Notes under the pieces: model-generated
Told to the model about the DNA's origin: nothing
What the model saw: only the letters and a program-made list of their open reading frames with translations
Databases searched by the model: none
NCBI GenBank assembly: GCA_947464185.1
Contig: CANHVY010000032.1
Location: 1 to 47,811, forward strand
Reading direction: 5' to 3'
Length of the DNA stretch: 47,811 nucleotides
From: Burkholderiales bacterium
Lineage (GTDB): Bacteria > Pseudomonadota > Gammaproteobacteria > Burkholderiales > Burkholderiaceae_C
Shown here: positions 26,311 through 35,763 of the stretch, piece after piece
Layout: every line of letters starts with the position of its first letter
Position numbering within the stretch: position 1 is the stretch's first letter
Program-made: the position numbers and the translations under genes

Positions 26311-27334
26311 CGCCACAGTGGCGGCTCCGCGGCAGGGCGGCTCTTTCAGTGAGCCTCACAGCACGCCTGGTGGCGCCGCACTTGACGACCTCTTTGACGA
26401 CCCGGTGCTGCGCTCGGCCATGGGCCGCGCGGCGGGCATGCGCCCGCTTTCGCCTTGTGTGGTGCAACACCTTGTCGCCGAGGTCCACGCCGCTGCGGGG
26501 CCGGACGCTGCTGAACCGGCGCTGAACGGGTTGTTCGAGCGCCGCCGGCTGGGCTTGCGGCGCTGGGAGTGGGCGCCCTACGGGCTCTACGCGCCGGTGT
26601 GCGCCGACCCGCAGCGGGCCGAGGCCCTGGTGCAGTTCCTGAACCTTGCGCCTGGCCGGGCCTCGCAGGCGCGGCTGCAGCTCAACCCGCTGTGCCCCGA
26701 GGCTGGGCGGCTGGCGCAGCAGGCCGCCGCGCAAGGCTGGCGCGTGCTGCCCCGCGAGACGCACCTGCTGGACCTGCGCCCGGGCCTGGAGGCGCTGCGC
26801 CGCGGCTACCACGCCACCAAGCGCAACCAGATCGCCAAGCCGGTGAAGCTCGACAGCCGCATCGCCCTGGCGCGCACCGAGGCCGATCTGCAGCCCTACT
26901 TCGAGGTCTATGACCGCTCGCTGCAGCGCTGGGGCCGTTCGGGCGCCTGGCCCTATCCGCGGCAACTCTTCCTCGACCTGCTGCACAGCCCCGCCGCCCG
27001 CATCTGGACCCACCAGGTGCAGGGGCGCCTGGCCTGCGCCGTGGTGATGCTGGAGAGCCGCCACCAGGCGTTGTACTGGCAGGGCGTGTCGCGCATCGAC
27101 GAGGACCAGAAACGGGCTCACCCGATGGCGCGCCTGATGGACGCCGTGATCCAGGACCTTTGCGCGCGGGGCGTGCCGGTGCTGAACCTGGGCGCGAGTG
27201 AGGGGCTGCCGCAGGTGCGGCGCTTCAAGGAGGAGTTCGGCGCCCGGCCTGCGCCTTACAGCACCCTGCAGTGGGAGTCTGCTGCCTGGCGCTGGCTGCG
27301 GGGTGCGCGCGCATGGCGGCTCCGGTCGGGATAA
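26303..27334 (+). CDS. FemAB/BioF2-like GNAT acyltransferase
   Basis: A protein of 343 aa with the double-GNAT fold of FemAB/CelD-like proteins (Acetyltransf_6 style). RRGYHATKRNQIAKPVKL matches the conserved RRxxRK-type helix, YFEVYDRSLQRWG follows, and the C-terminal part reads VLNLGASEGLPQVRRFKEEFGA, the usual ending of this family in polysaccharide loci. Relatives transfer amino acids or acyl groups to sugars or peptidoglycan precursors; here it may acylate an amino group on a repeat-unit sugar. It overlaps wzx by 8 bp. The substrate is unknown. Confidence 0.7.
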   Translation: MADATVAAPRQGGSFSEPHSTPGGAALDDLFDDPVLRSAMGRAAGMRPLSPCVVQHLVAEVHAAAGPDAAEPALNGLFERRRLGLRRWEWAPYGLYAPVCADPQRAEALVQFLNLAPGRASQARLQLNPLCPEAGRLAQQAAAQGWRVLPRETHLLDLRPGLEALRRGYHATKRNQIAKPVKLDSRIALARTEADLQPYFEVYDRSLQRWGRSGAWPYPRQLFLDLLHSPAARIWTHQVQGRLACAVVMLESRHQALYWQGVSRIDEDQKRAHPMARLMDAVIQDLCARGVPVLNLGASEGLPQVRRFKEEFGARPAPYSTLQWESAAWRWLRGARAWRLRSG

Positions 27335-27366
27335 TCACGGGCTTTGCTCGGCGCGAGTGGGGCTCA

Positions 27367-27416
27367 GGCAGCGCGAAGGCAGCGCAAGGGCAGCGCAAGG
27401 GCAGCGCAAGGGCAGG
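27367..27416 (+). repeat. 11-bp tandem repeat upstream of methyltransferase
   Basis: Four units of GGCAGCGCAAG (the first reads GGCAGCGCGAA) start at 27367, 27378, 27389 and 27400, and a partial fifth follows. They lie between the FemAB-like gene and the methyltransferase start, in the predicted leader. The period is not a multiple of three. Confidence 0.9.
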
Positions 27417-27447
27417 GACGGTGACCCTGCGTCACCAAGGGGCACAG

Positions 27448-28200
27448 ATGGCTGAAGTGGACTGGGACGAGCGGGCCCGGCAAGGGGTGGGTCTGCAGTC
27501 GGTGATCGACCCCGGGGACCGCAACGGCCTGAAGAACGGGCTGATCGATCGCATCCAGTGGGGTGTGGTGCAGCCCTGGGCGCAAGGTCGTCGCGAGGTC
27601 TTGGACTACGGCTGTGGCATCGGCCGCTTCGCCCGACGCATCACCGACGCCGGCAGCGGCTACTGCGGCGTGGACTCGTCCGCGGCCATGATCGAGGCGG
27701 CGCGGCGCGCCCACCCCGCCGGCCGGGCCACGTTCGCCCACGCGCCCAGCCTGCCGCTGCCGCTGGACACCGGCCGCTTCGACGCTTGCCTGACCGTGGG
27801 GGTGCTGCAGTGCCTGACCACGGCCGACGGCCAGGCGCTGAAGGCCGCGGTAGCCGAACTGGCGCGGGTGCTGCAGGCCGGCGGCGAACTGCTGATGATC
27901 GAGCAGGCCAGCGCCTCGGGCCGCCATTCCGGCTCGGTGAGCCACAGCACCTCGGAGCAGGATTACCTGGACGCGCTGGCCCCGCACTTCGAGGTGCTGG
28001 AACTGCAGCGCATCCGCCTGGCCACGCTCACGCGGCCCAGCGCGGCCTACCTGCGCTGGGGGGCGGCTTGGCCGGCTCGGGGTGCCGTGGAAGGCTGGTT
28101 GGCCCGGCGCGAGCTTGCCCGGGCGCGCGGGGCCGACGCCGCGGCGCTGCAGGCCCAGGTTTATCACGACGTGGCGATCCGCGCGGCGCGTCGCGCCTGA
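27448..28200 (+). CDS. Class I SAM-dependent methyltransferase
   Basis: A Rossmann-fold methyltransferase of 250 aa. VLDYGCGIGRFARRI is motif I for S-adenosylmethionine binding, GVDSSAAMIEAARR is the acidic-loop region, and FDACLTVGVLQCL is motif IV. It may O- or N-methylate a sugar of the polysaccharide, an inference from location. The ATG at 27448 follows AGGGG by six bases; a GTG at 27421 in frame is less likely. It is separated from the preceding gene by 113 bp containing the 11-bp repeats. Confidence 0.82.
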   Translation: MAEVDWDERARQGVGLQSVIDPGDRNGLKNGLIDRIQWGVVQPWAQGRREVLDYGCGIGRFARRITDAGSGYCGVDSSAAMIEAARRAHPAGRATFAHAPSLPLPLDTGRFDACLTVGVLQCLTTADGQALKAAVAELARVLQAGGELLMIEQASASGRHSGSVSHSTSEQDYLDALAPHFEVLELQRIRLATLTRPSAAYLRWGAAWPARGAVEGWLARRELARARGADAAALQAQVYHDVAIRAARRA

Positions 28201-28276
28201 CGCTGGCTGGACTGTCAAGGCCCGTCCTAACTCCTGTCGGCCAGCGACGCCTGCTGCGTTCCACTCGCTAAAACTG

Positions 28277-30571
28277 ATGGCCCTTCGCCAGGACACTCTC
28301 ACGGACCCCCGTCCCGTGTTCGTCGTCGGCCCGCACTCGGTGCATGTGCGGCGTTTTGTCGCCGGCCTGTGCGAGGCGGGTCGGGACGTGGTGCTGGTGA
28401 CCAACGCTCCTGAGCCGCTGCTGTCCCACGAGCGACTGCGGGAGCAGGTCCACCTGAGCCTGCGCGTGCTGGCCTGGCGCACGCCGGCCCGCCTGCGCGC
28501 GTTGATCGAGCGCTGGCGGCCCACGGTGGTGCACGTGCACCAGGCCGACGCCACGGCTTGGCATGCGGTGCGGGCGGCGCGACCCATGGGCGTTCCGGTG
28601 GTGATCACCCTCTGGGGCTCCGACGTGCTGAGCCTGCCCCACCGCGGCTGGTGGCAGCGCGCGATGGTGCGCCACGCATTGCGGGGCGCAGCGGCCTGGA
28701 CGGCGGACGCGAAGGTGCTGCTGCGGGCCGCGCAGGCCATCGCCGGTGCCGATGCGCCGCCCTGGCGGGAGTGGATTCCGCTGGGTATCGACGAGCCGCC
28801 AGAGTTGGGCACCGTGGCGCGCGAGCGCCGCATCCTGTCCTGCCGGCTGCACAAGCCGCTGTACCGCATCGACGCCGTCGTGCGTGCTTTTGCACAGGTG
28901 GCACCGCAACTGCCGGGCTGGGTGCTGGAGGTGGCGGCTGCGGGGGAGCAGACTCCGGCACTACGCGCCTTGGCGCAGGCGCTGGGCGTGGCCGACCGGG
29001 TGGAGTTCACCGGCATGCTCGCCGCCCCCCAGCTCGCGCAGGCCTATCGCCGCAGCGCGCTGTTGGTCAGCGTGCCGGAGTCCGACGGTACCTCAGTGAG
29101 CCTGCTCGAAGCCATGGCCGCAGGCTGCCTGCCGGTGCTGGCCGACCTGCCGGCCAACCGCGAATGGGTGCGCGACGGGGAGAACGGGCTCATCGTCGAG
29201 GAGGGGGCTGCGGTGCTGGTGGACGCGCTGGCCCACGCCCTGGTGCGCGGGGCGCGCTGGTGGGCCGAGGGCGGCTGGGACGCGAGTGGCCGTCCGCTCA
29301 ACGAGACCCTCATCGCCCAGCGCGCCACGCTGCGGGCCAACATCCAGCAGTTCCTGGCGCTGCACGAACGGCTGACCTCGCCCGTGCGCCCCATCGTCCA
29401 CCTCACCACGGTCCACCCGCGCGACGACATCCGCATCTTCCGGAAGGAGTGCGTCTCGCTGTCCCAGGCCGGTTACGAGGTGGTGCAGATCGTGGGCGAC
29501 GGGCAGGGCGATGCGCAGGTGCAGGGCGTGCGCATCCTGGACCTCGGCCCCCGGCCCGCCGGGCGCCTGGCGCGCATGCGCGAGCAGCCGGCCAAGGCTT
29601 TGGCGGCGGTGCGGCGCTGCCGCCCGGCCCTGGTGCACCTGCACGACCCCGAGTTGCTGCCCCTGGGCGCGAATCTGGCGCGCGCAGGCCTGACCGTGGT
29701 CTACGACGCGCACGAGGACGTGCCGCGCCAGTTGTTGACCAAGCAATGGATTCCCGCCTGGGCGAGGCGTCCGCTGAGCGCGGCCTTCGAGGTCTATGAG
29801 AACCACCTGGTGCGCCAACTGGCCGCCGTGGTGGGCGCCACGCCTCACATCACGCAGCGCTTCGCCGCCGTGGCGCGGCGCAGCGTGAATGTCAGCAACT
29901 ACCCGTTTCTGGACGAACTGGCGCCTGACGTCGCTTCGTCCTCCGCGAGCGCTGGGGGGGCTGATGACATCTCCGATGTTGCTGCGGCCGGTGCCGGTCG
30001 CCCGCCGCCCGCGGGCGGCCCGCCCCGCGAGAACGCCGTCTGCTACGTAGGCGGCATCTTCCTCACGCGCGGGGCCTTCAGCATGGTGCGGGCGCTGCCT
30101 TTGCTGCCTGGCGTGCGCCTGCTGTTGTGCGGCCGCTTCGAGGACGCCGCCACCGAGGCGGCGCTGCGTGCCGAGCCCGGCTGGGCCCAGGTGGACTACC
30201 TGGGCGTGCTGGGCCGCGAGGGCGTGCGCGAGGTGATGGCGCGCTCGCGCGCCGGGCTGGTCACCCTGCTGCCGCTGCCCAGCTACCTGGACTCGCTGCC
30301 CATCAAGATGTTCGAGTACATGTCGGCCAGCCTGCCGGTGATTGCCTCGGACTTTCCGCTGTGGCGCGACATCGTGCAGCGCCACGCCTGCGGCCTGTGC
30401 GTGGACCCGTCCGATCCGGCCGCCATCGCCCAGGCCATCCGCCAGGTCCTGGACGACCCCGCGGCGGCGCAGGCGATGGGCCAGGCCGGGCGCGAGGCCG
30501 TCCATGCCCACTACCATTGGCCGCGCGCCGAAGCCGAATTGCTGGCGCTGTACCGGTCCTTGCTGCCTTGA
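28277..30571 (+). CDS. Tandem fusion of two GT4-type glycosyltransferases
   Basis: A protein of 764 aa holding two complete GT-B glycosyltransferases. The first (residues 1-365) starts with RPVFVVGPHSVHVRRFVAGL and has VSVPESDGTSVSLLEAMAAG, the donor-binding segment of GT4 enzymes. The second (from about residue 369) restarts with PIVHLTTVHPRDDIRIFRKE, the normal N-terminus of a separate GT4 family, and ends with YLDSLPIKMFEYMSASLPVI. An Ala/Gly/Pro low-complexity insert interrupts it near residues 555-585. Each half should transfer one sugar to the lipid-linked repeat unit. The next gene overlaps the stop by four bases. Confidence 0.85.
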   Translation: MALRQDTLTDPRPVFVVGPHSVHVRRFVAGLCEAGRDVVLVTNAPEPLLSHERLREQVHLSLRVLAWRTPARLRALIERWRPTVVHVHQADATAWHAVRAARPMGVPVVITLWGSDVLSLPHRGWWQRAMVRHALRGAAAWTADAKVLLRAAQAIAGADAPPWREWIPLGIDEPPELGTVARERRILSCRLHKPLYRIDAVVRAFAQVAPQLPGWVLEVAAAGEQTPALRALAQALGVADRVEFTGMLAAPQLAQAYRRSALLVSVPESDGTSVSLLEAMAAGCLPVLADLPANREWVRDGENGLIVEEGAAVLVDALAHALVRGARWWAEGGWDASGRPLNETLIAQRATLRANIQQFLALHERLTSPVRPIVHLTTVHPRDDIRIFRKECVSLSQAGYEVVQIVGDGQGDAQVQGVRILDLGPRPAGRLARMREQPAKALAAVRRCRPALVHLHDPELLPLGANLARAGLTVVYDAHEDVPRQLLTKQWIPAWARRPLSAAFEVYENHLVRQLAAVVGATPHITQRFAAVARRSVNVSNYPFLDELAPDVASSSASAGGADDISDVAAAGAGRPPPAGGPPRENAVCYVGGIFLTRGAFSMVRALPLLPGVRLLLCGRFEDAATEAALRAEPGWAQVDYLGVLGREGVREVMARSRAGLVTLLPLPSYLDSLPIKMFEYMSASLPVIASDFPLWRDIVQRHACGLCVDPSDPAAIAQAIRQVLDDPAAAQAMGQAGREAVHAHYHWPRAEAELLALYRSLLP

Positions 30572-31791
30572 ACATCCTGCTCATCAACCACTACGCCGGC
30601 ACGCCGGCGCTGGGCATGGAGTACCGCCCGTACTACCTGGCCCGGGAGTGGGTGCGCCTGGGGCATCAGGTGACGATCGTCGCCGCCGCCTGCTCGCATT
30701 ACCGGGCGCGGCAGCCATCGGTCGGGCAGGAGCTGGTGGACGGCATCTCTTACCGCTGGCTGTCCACTCCGGCCTACACCGGCAACGGCTGGGCGCGCAT
30801 GCGCAACGTGTGGTCCTTCCTGAGCCAGCTCTGGACGCAGGCCCCGGAGATGGCGGCCACGCTGCGCCCCGACGTGGTCATCTCTTCCAGCACCTATCCG
30901 ATGGACACCTGGGTGGCGCGGCGCATCGCGCAGCTGGCCGGGGCCCGGCTGGTACACGAGGTGCACGACCTGTGGCCGCTGTCGCCCGTGGAGCTGTCGG
31001 GCATGTCGCCGTGGCACCCTTTTGCGCTGATCTGCCAGTCGGCGGAAGACGCCGCCTACCGCCACAGCGACGCCGTGGTGTCCATGCTGCCCAAGGTGCA
31101 CGCCCACATGGCGAGCCGCGGGCTGGACTTGAAGAAGCTGTCCATCGTGCCCAACGGCATCAGCCCCGAGGAGTGGGCTGCCCAGCCCGCGCCGCTGCGC
31201 ACCGATGTGGAACAGGCGATCGACGCTGCGCGGCGCGCCGGCGCGGTGATCGTCGGCTATGCCGGCTCCATGGGCCGGCCCAACGCGCTGGACGTGCTGC
31301 TGGACGCCGCCCGCCTGCTGGCCGACCAGCCGCTGCGCTTCGTGCTGGTGGGTGACGGGCACGAACGCGAGCGTCTGGCCGCGCGCATCAGCACCGAGGG
31401 CCTGGCCCAGGTGGCGCTGCTGCCGCCCATCCCGAAGGTCCAGGTGCCGGCCTTCCTGGCGGCCGTCGACATCGCCTACCTGGGCTGGCAGCGCCAGCCG
31501 CTGTACCGATTCGGCATTGCGCCCAACAAGCTGATGGACTACATGATGGCTGCGCGCCCGGTGCTGCACTCGGTGGAGGCAGGCAACGATCCCGTGGCCG
31601 AGTCCGGTTGCGGCCTGACGGTGGCGCCGGAGGCCCCCGAGGAGGTGGCCCGCGGCCTGCGCCAGCTGGCGGCGATGAGCCCGCTGGAGCGCCGGCAATT
31701 CGGCGAGCGAGGGCGCGCCTATGTGCTGAAGCACCACGCCTACCCGGTGCTGGCGCGGCAGTTTCTGGCGGCGGTGGGGGGCCCTGCGTGA
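30568..31791 (+). CDS. WbuB-like GT4 glycosyltransferase
   Basis: A glycosyltransferase of 407 aa. NILLINHYAGTPALGMEYRP is the N-terminal acceptor strand of the WbuB group, EVHDLWPLSPVELSG follows, and the C-terminal donor domain has RFGIAPNKLMDYMMAARPVL. WbuB proteins are predicted to transfer N-acetylated deoxyaminosugars such as FucNAc, which would fit a product of the WbpM-like dehydratase nearby. The start is a TTG at 30568 overlapping the previous stop (TTGA); the first in-frame ATG at 30619 would delete the first beta-strand. Confidence 0.83.
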   Translation: MNILLINHYAGTPALGMEYRPYYLAREWVRLGHQVTIVAAACSHYRARQPSVGQELVDGISYRWLSTPAYTGNGWARMRNVWSFLSQLWTQAPEMAATLRPDVVISSSTYPMDTWVARRIAQLAGARLVHEVHDLWPLSPVELSGMSPWHPFALICQSAEDAAYRHSDAVVSMLPKVHAHMASRGLDLKKLSIVPNGISPEEWAAQPAPLRTDVEQAIDAARRAGAVIVGYAGSMGRPNALDVLLDAARLLADQPLRFVLVGDGHERERLAARISTEGLAQVALLPPIPKVQVPAFLAAVDIAYLGWQRQPLYRFGIAPNKLMDYMMAARPVLHSVEAGNDPVAESGCGLTVAPEAPEEVARGLRQLAAMSPLERRQFGERGRAYVLKHHAYPVLARQFLAAVGGPA

Positions 31792-31843
31792 TCCGCACCT
31801 GTTGCGCAGCGGGGGCACGTGTCTCATCGTGGAAGGTGGCGCC

Positions 31844-32551
31844 ATGACCTTCCCGGACACCGACACCACCGGCGCTGAGCCCACCGCCGTCGCCGAGCGC
31901 TACGCGCGCCGCAGCGCGACCGAGCGCTACAGCCTGCTGCAGCCCGATGTCTGGCTCACCGTGCAGGAGCGTCAGCGCGCCATGCTGCGGCTGTTCGCCG
32001 GCCTGGGCTGGCGCACGCTGGCCGATCGGCGCCTGCTGGAGGTGGGCTGCGGCAGCGGCGGCAACCTGCTGGAGATGCTGCGCCTGGGCTTTGCGCCCGA
32101 GCACCTGAGCGGCGTGGAACTGCTGCCCGAGCGCCTGGAGGCCGCCAGGCGCAGCCTGCCACAGGCCGTCACGCTGTGGGGTGGGGACGCGTCGCAACTG
32201 CCCCTGCCGGAAGGCCAGGCCGATGTGGTGCTGCTGTCCACGGTGTTCTCCTCGCTGCTGGACGACGCCTTCCAGCAGCAACTGGCCGACGCCGTCTGGC
32301 GGACCGTCAAGCCGGGCGGGGGCGTGCTCTGGTACGACTTCACGGTGAACAACCCACGCAACCCGGACGTCCGGGGCGTGCCGGTGGCGCGCATCCGGCA
32401 ACTGTTTCCGCAAGGCCAGGTGCGTGCGCAGCGCCTGACCCTGGCCCCCCCCCTGGGCCGAGCCGTGGCGCGTGTGCACCCCGGGCTGTGGAGCCTGCTC
32501 AACACCTTGCCGTGGCTGCGCACCCATGTGCTGGCATGGGTGCAGAAGTGA
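31844..32551 (+). CDS. Class I SAM-dependent methyltransferase
   Basis: A methyltransferase of 235 aa. LLEVGCGSGGNLLEML is the SAM-binding motif I, GVELLPERLEAAR carries the acidic residue, and VVLLSTVFSSLLDD is motif IV. WYDFTVNNPRNPDVRGV is characteristic of methyltransferases found in O-antigen loci. The target is unknown; a methyl group on an amino sugar or on a terminal sugar is possible. The ATG at 31844 is chosen; the frame stays open 42 bp upstream. It is followed directly by the dehydratase gene. Confidence 0.82.
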   Translation: MTFPDTDTTGAEPTAVAERYARRSATERYSLLQPDVWLTVQERQRAMLRLFAGLGWRTLADRRLLEVGCGSGGNLLEMLRLGFAPEHLSGVELLPERLEAARRSLPQAVTLWGGDASQLPLPEGQADVVLLSTVFSSLLDDAFQQQLADAVWRTVKPGGGVLWYDFTVNNPRNPDVRGVPVARIRQLFPQGQVRAQRLTLAPPLGRAVARVHPGLWSLLNTLPWLRTHVLAWVQK

Positions 32552-32556
32552 GCGTC

Positions 32557-34494
32557 ATGTCCCCCGGCCCGAACCCGAGTCCTGGCCCTGGCGCCGGCCC
32601 GCCCCACGGCGCGCGCCCGGACACGAACTGGCACCGCCTGGACCGCCTGCTGGCCCGCCTGCGGCCCCACCGCGAGCCGTTGTCGCTGCTGGTGGACGGG
32701 GTGGTCATCGCCCTGGCCTGGAACGTCACCTACCTGTTCCGCCTGGGTTTTGACCGCTGGCTCAGCGCCCGCCCGGCCTACGACGCCTGGGTGTTGCTGG
32801 GCATCGTGGTGACTTACCTCGCCGCTTTTGCGCTGGCCCGCGTGCCCCAGGGCATGTGGCGCTTTGCCGGCTTCGGTGACATCCGCCGCCTGACGCTGGC
32901 CTGTGCCGCCGCGGGGGGGCTGGCGGCTGTGGCGGTGATGGCGCTGGGCTTGAGCAAGGTGCCGCGGGCCGTGCTGGCGCTGCACCCGGTGGTGGCGCTG
33001 ATGGGCGTGTGCCTGGTGCGCATCGCCTACCGCATGCTGTACGAGCACGCTCGCGCTCGCATCGCAGGCGGCGGCGAGGGCACGGCCCGGCGTGCCCTGG
33101 TGCTGGGCGCTGGCGAGGCGGCACGCCGCCTGCTGGCGGGCATCCACCAGCAGGGCTGGACGGTGGTGGCGCTGCTGGACGACGACGCCACCAAGCACGG
33201 CGCTCGCATCGCCGGCGTGCCCGTCCTGGGCCCGCTGTCCCGCATGGACGACCCCGTGCTGCGCTCAGCCGCCACGCACCTGGTGGTGGCGCTGCCGTCG
33301 CTGCGCGGCGTGGCCAAGCGTTCGCTGCTGGAGCGCGCGGCACGCACCGGCCTGCACGTGCTGACGGTGCCCAGCGCCGACGAATTGCGCTCGGGCCTGG
33401 AGGTCTCGCGCGTGCGCGAGATCGAACCCGAAGACCTGCTCGGCCGCGACCCCGTGGCCCTGGACGAAGCCGGCCTGGCGGGCGTGTTGGGCGGGCGCAC
33501 GGTGCTCATCACCGGGGCGGGCGGCAGCATCGGGGCGGAACTGTGCCGCCAGGTGGCGCGCCAGGGGCCGGCGAGGCTGGTGCTGGTGGAACTGAGCGAG
33601 TTCAACCTCTACACCATCGAGCAGGAGCTGTCCGAGCAGTTCCCGGCGCTGGAACTGGTGCGCCTGGTGGCCGACGTGAAGGACCCTCTGCAGATCGGCG
33701 GCGTGCTGCAGCGCTGGCGGCCGCAGGTGGTGTTCCATGCCGCAGCCTACAAGCACGTGCCCCTGATGGAGCAGGGAAACGCCTGGGCGGCGCTGCGCAA
33801 CAACACGCTGGGCACTTGGCGCGCGGCCCAGGCCGCGGCGCGTGCCGGTGCCGAGCGCTTCGTGCTCATCAGCACCGACAAGGCGGTGAACCCCACCAAC
33901 GTGATGGGCGCCACCAAACGCGCGGCCGAGATGGCGCTGCGCACGCTGGCCGCGCAGCACCCGGCCACGCGTTTCATGGCGGTGCGCTTCGGCAACGTGC
34001 TGGGCAGCAGTGGCAGCGTGATCCCCAAGTTCAAGGAGCAGATCGCGCGCGGTGGCCCGGTCACGGTGACGCACCCCGACATCATTCGCTACTTCATGAC
34101 CATCCCCGAGGCGGCACGGCTGGTGCTGCAGGCTGCGGCCACGGGCGAGTCCGGCCAGGTGCTGGTGCTGGACATGGGCGAGCCCGTGCGCATCGTGGAC
34201 CTGGCGCGCCAGCTCATCCGCCTGGCCGGCCACACCGAAGACGAGATCGGCATCGAGTTCTCCGGCCTGCGCCCTGGGGAGAAGCTCTACGAGGAACTGC
34301 TGGCCGATAACGAGACCACGGTGCCCACGGCGGTGCCACGCCTGCGGGTGGCGCGCCTGACCGACGCGCCGCAGGCCGCCGCCGAGGTGCAGGCGCTGCT
34401 GGCCTGGGCCGATGATCCGCAGCCGCGCGAGGACGCCGAGGTCAAGGCCTGGCTGGTGCGGGTCGTGGTCGAATGTCGGCTGCAACCCGCCTGA
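32557..34494 (+). CDS. wbpM: Membrane-bound UDP-HexNAc 4,6-dehydratase (WbpM/CapD type)
   Basis: A nucleotide-sugar dehydratase of 645 aa. Four N-terminal membrane helices (residues 43-65, 76-95, 112-132 and 139-160) precede a first Rossmann fold and then a catalytic extended-SDR domain with GAGGSIG at residues 320-326. The active site reads [16 protein letters not shown]: the usual YxxxK is MxxxK (M450, K454), as in WbpM and FlaA1, so the enzyme looks functional. It converts UDP-GlcNAc to the 4-keto-6-deoxy sugar for QuiNAc, FucNAc or their 4-amino derivatives. ATG at 32557; an overlapping GTG at 32548 or ATG at 32536 would also work. Confidence 0.9.
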   Translation: MSPGPNPSPGPGAGPPHGARPDTNWHRLDRLLARLRPHREPLSLLVDGVVIALAWNVTYLFRLGFDRWLSARPAYDAWVLLGIVVTYLAAFALARVPQGMWRFAGFGDIRRLTLACAAAGGLAAVAVMALGLSKVPRAVLALHPVVALMGVCLVRIAYRMLYEHARARIAGGGEGTARRALVLGAGEAARRLLAGIHQQGWTVVALLDDDATKHGARIAGVPVLGPLSRMDDPVLRSAATHLVVALPSLRGVAKRSLLERAARTGLHVLTVPSADELRSGLEVSRVREIEPEDLLGRDPVALDEAGLAGVLGGRTVLITGAGGSIGAELCRQVARQGPARLVLVELSEFNLYTIEQELSEQFPALELVRLVADVKDPLQIGGVLQRWRPQVVFHAAAYKHVPLMEQGNAWAALRNNTLGTWRAAQAAARAGAERFVLISTDKAVNPTNVMGATKRAAEMALRTLAAQHPATRFMAVRFGNVLGSSGSVIPKFKEQIARGGPVTVTHPDIIRYFMTIPEAARLVLQAAATGESGQVLVLDMGEPVRIVDLARQLIRLAGHTEDEIGIEFSGLRPGEKLYEELLADNETTVPTAVPRLRVARLTDAPQAAAEVQALLAWADDPQPREDAEVKAWLVRVVVECRLQPA

Positions 34495-34534
34495 ACGCGC
34501 GCCCCGCTCTTTGCCGCTGCTGCGCGCCTCCTGC

Positions 34535-35746
34535 TTGAGAAAACCTTTGTCCGCCTCCGCCCCACCACCCGCCCCGTCCCCTGCGGCCTTGCCCTTCCTG
34601 CCGTTTGCCTTGCCCGAGATCGGCGACGAGGAGATCGCCGAGGTCGTGGACACGCTGAAGTCTGGTTGGGTGACCACAGGCCCCAAGGCCAAGCGCTTCG
34701 AGGCCGACTTTGCGGCATTTCTCGGCGACGCGGCGCTGGAATGCATCTCGGTCAATTCCGCCACCGCCGGCCTGCACCTGGCCCTGGAAGCCCTGGGCAT
34801 CGGCCCGGGCGACGAGGTCATCACCACGACGCACACCTTTACCGCCACGGCCGAAGTGGTGCGCTACCTGGGCGCGGACGTGAAGCTGGTGGACTGTGAC
34901 CCGGTCACGCTCAACATCGACCCCGCCGCGGTGGAGGCTGCCATCGGCCCGCGTACGCGGGCCCTCGTGCCGGTGCATTTTGCGGGGCGGGCGGCTGACA
35001 TGACGCGCCTGCTGGCCATCGCGCAGCGCCACGGTCTGACGGTGGTGGAAGACGCCGCGCACGCGCTGCCCACCACCAGCGGTGGCGCCCTGGTGGGCAC
35101 GCTGGCCAGTGACGCCACGGTGTTCAGCTTCTATGCCAACAAGACCATCACCACGGGCGAGGGCGGCATGCTGGTCACGCGCGACGCCGCGCTCGCCGCC
35201 CGGGCGCGCGTGATGCGCCTGCACGGCATCAGCCGCGACGCCTTCGACCGCTTCAGCGCCCAGGTGCCCAGCTGGTACTACGAGATCGTGGCGCCCGGCT
35301 TCAAGTACAACCTCACGGACATCGCGGCGGCGCTGGGCATCCACCAGTTGCGCCGGGTGAACGACTTCCAGCGCAAGCGCGAGCAGTTGGTGGCCTGGTA
35401 CGCGCAGGCCTTGCAGGGCCTGCCGCTGCAGTTGCCGGCCGGCCCGGCGCCGGGCGATGTACACGCCTGGCACCTGTACGTGGTGCGGCTGGCCGACGGG
35501 GCGCCCCTGGGACGCGACCGCCTGATCGAGGCCCTGTACGCCCAGGGCATCGGCTGCAGCGTGCATTACATCCCGCTGCACCTGCAGCCCTACTGGCGCG
35601 ACCGCTACGGCCTGCGGCCGGGGCAGTTTCCGAACAGCCAGCGGGCCTACGAGCGCATGCTCAGCTTGCCGCTGTACACCCGTATGACCGAGGGCGATGT
35701 CGAGCGCGTGGCGCGCGCGCTCCGGTCCGCTTTGGTGGCCGCTTAG
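34535..35746 (+). CDS. PLP sugar aminotransferase (DegT/DnrJ/EryC1 family)
   Basis: A DegT-family aminotransferase of about 403 aa. [15 protein letters not shown] binds the cofactor phosphate, [11 protein letters not shown] gives the conserved aspartate, and the Schiff-base lysine lies in [17 protein letters not shown]. It probably aminates C4 of the 4-keto-6-deoxy sugar made by the preceding dehydratase, giving UDP-4-amino-4,6-dideoxy-HexNAc. The start is uncertain: TTG at 34535 or 34547 suits the family N-terminus ([17 protein letters not shown]), whereas an ATG at 34412 would overlap the dehydratase by 83 bp. Confidence 0.85.
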   Translation: MRKPLSASAPPPAPSPAALPFLPFALPEIGDEEIAEVVDTLKSGWVTTGPKAKRFEADFAAFLGDAALECISVNSATAGLHLALEALGIGPGDEVITTTHTFTATAEVVRYLGADVKLVDCDPVTLNIDPAAVEAAIGPRTRALVPVHFAGRAADMTRLLAIAQRHGLTVVEDAAHALPTTSGGALVGTLASDATVFSFYANKTITTGEGGMLVTRDAALAARARVMRLHGISRDAFDRFSAQVPSWYYEIVAPGFKYNLTDIAAALGIHQLRRVNDFQRKREQLVAWYAQALQGLPLQLPAGPAPGDVHAWHLYVVRLADGAPLGRDRLIEALYAQGIGCSVHYIPLHLQPYWRDRYGLRPGQFPNSQRAYERMLSLPLYTRMTEGDVERVARALRSALVAA

Positions 35747-35763
35747 GCCCGCTCAGGCTGCAT

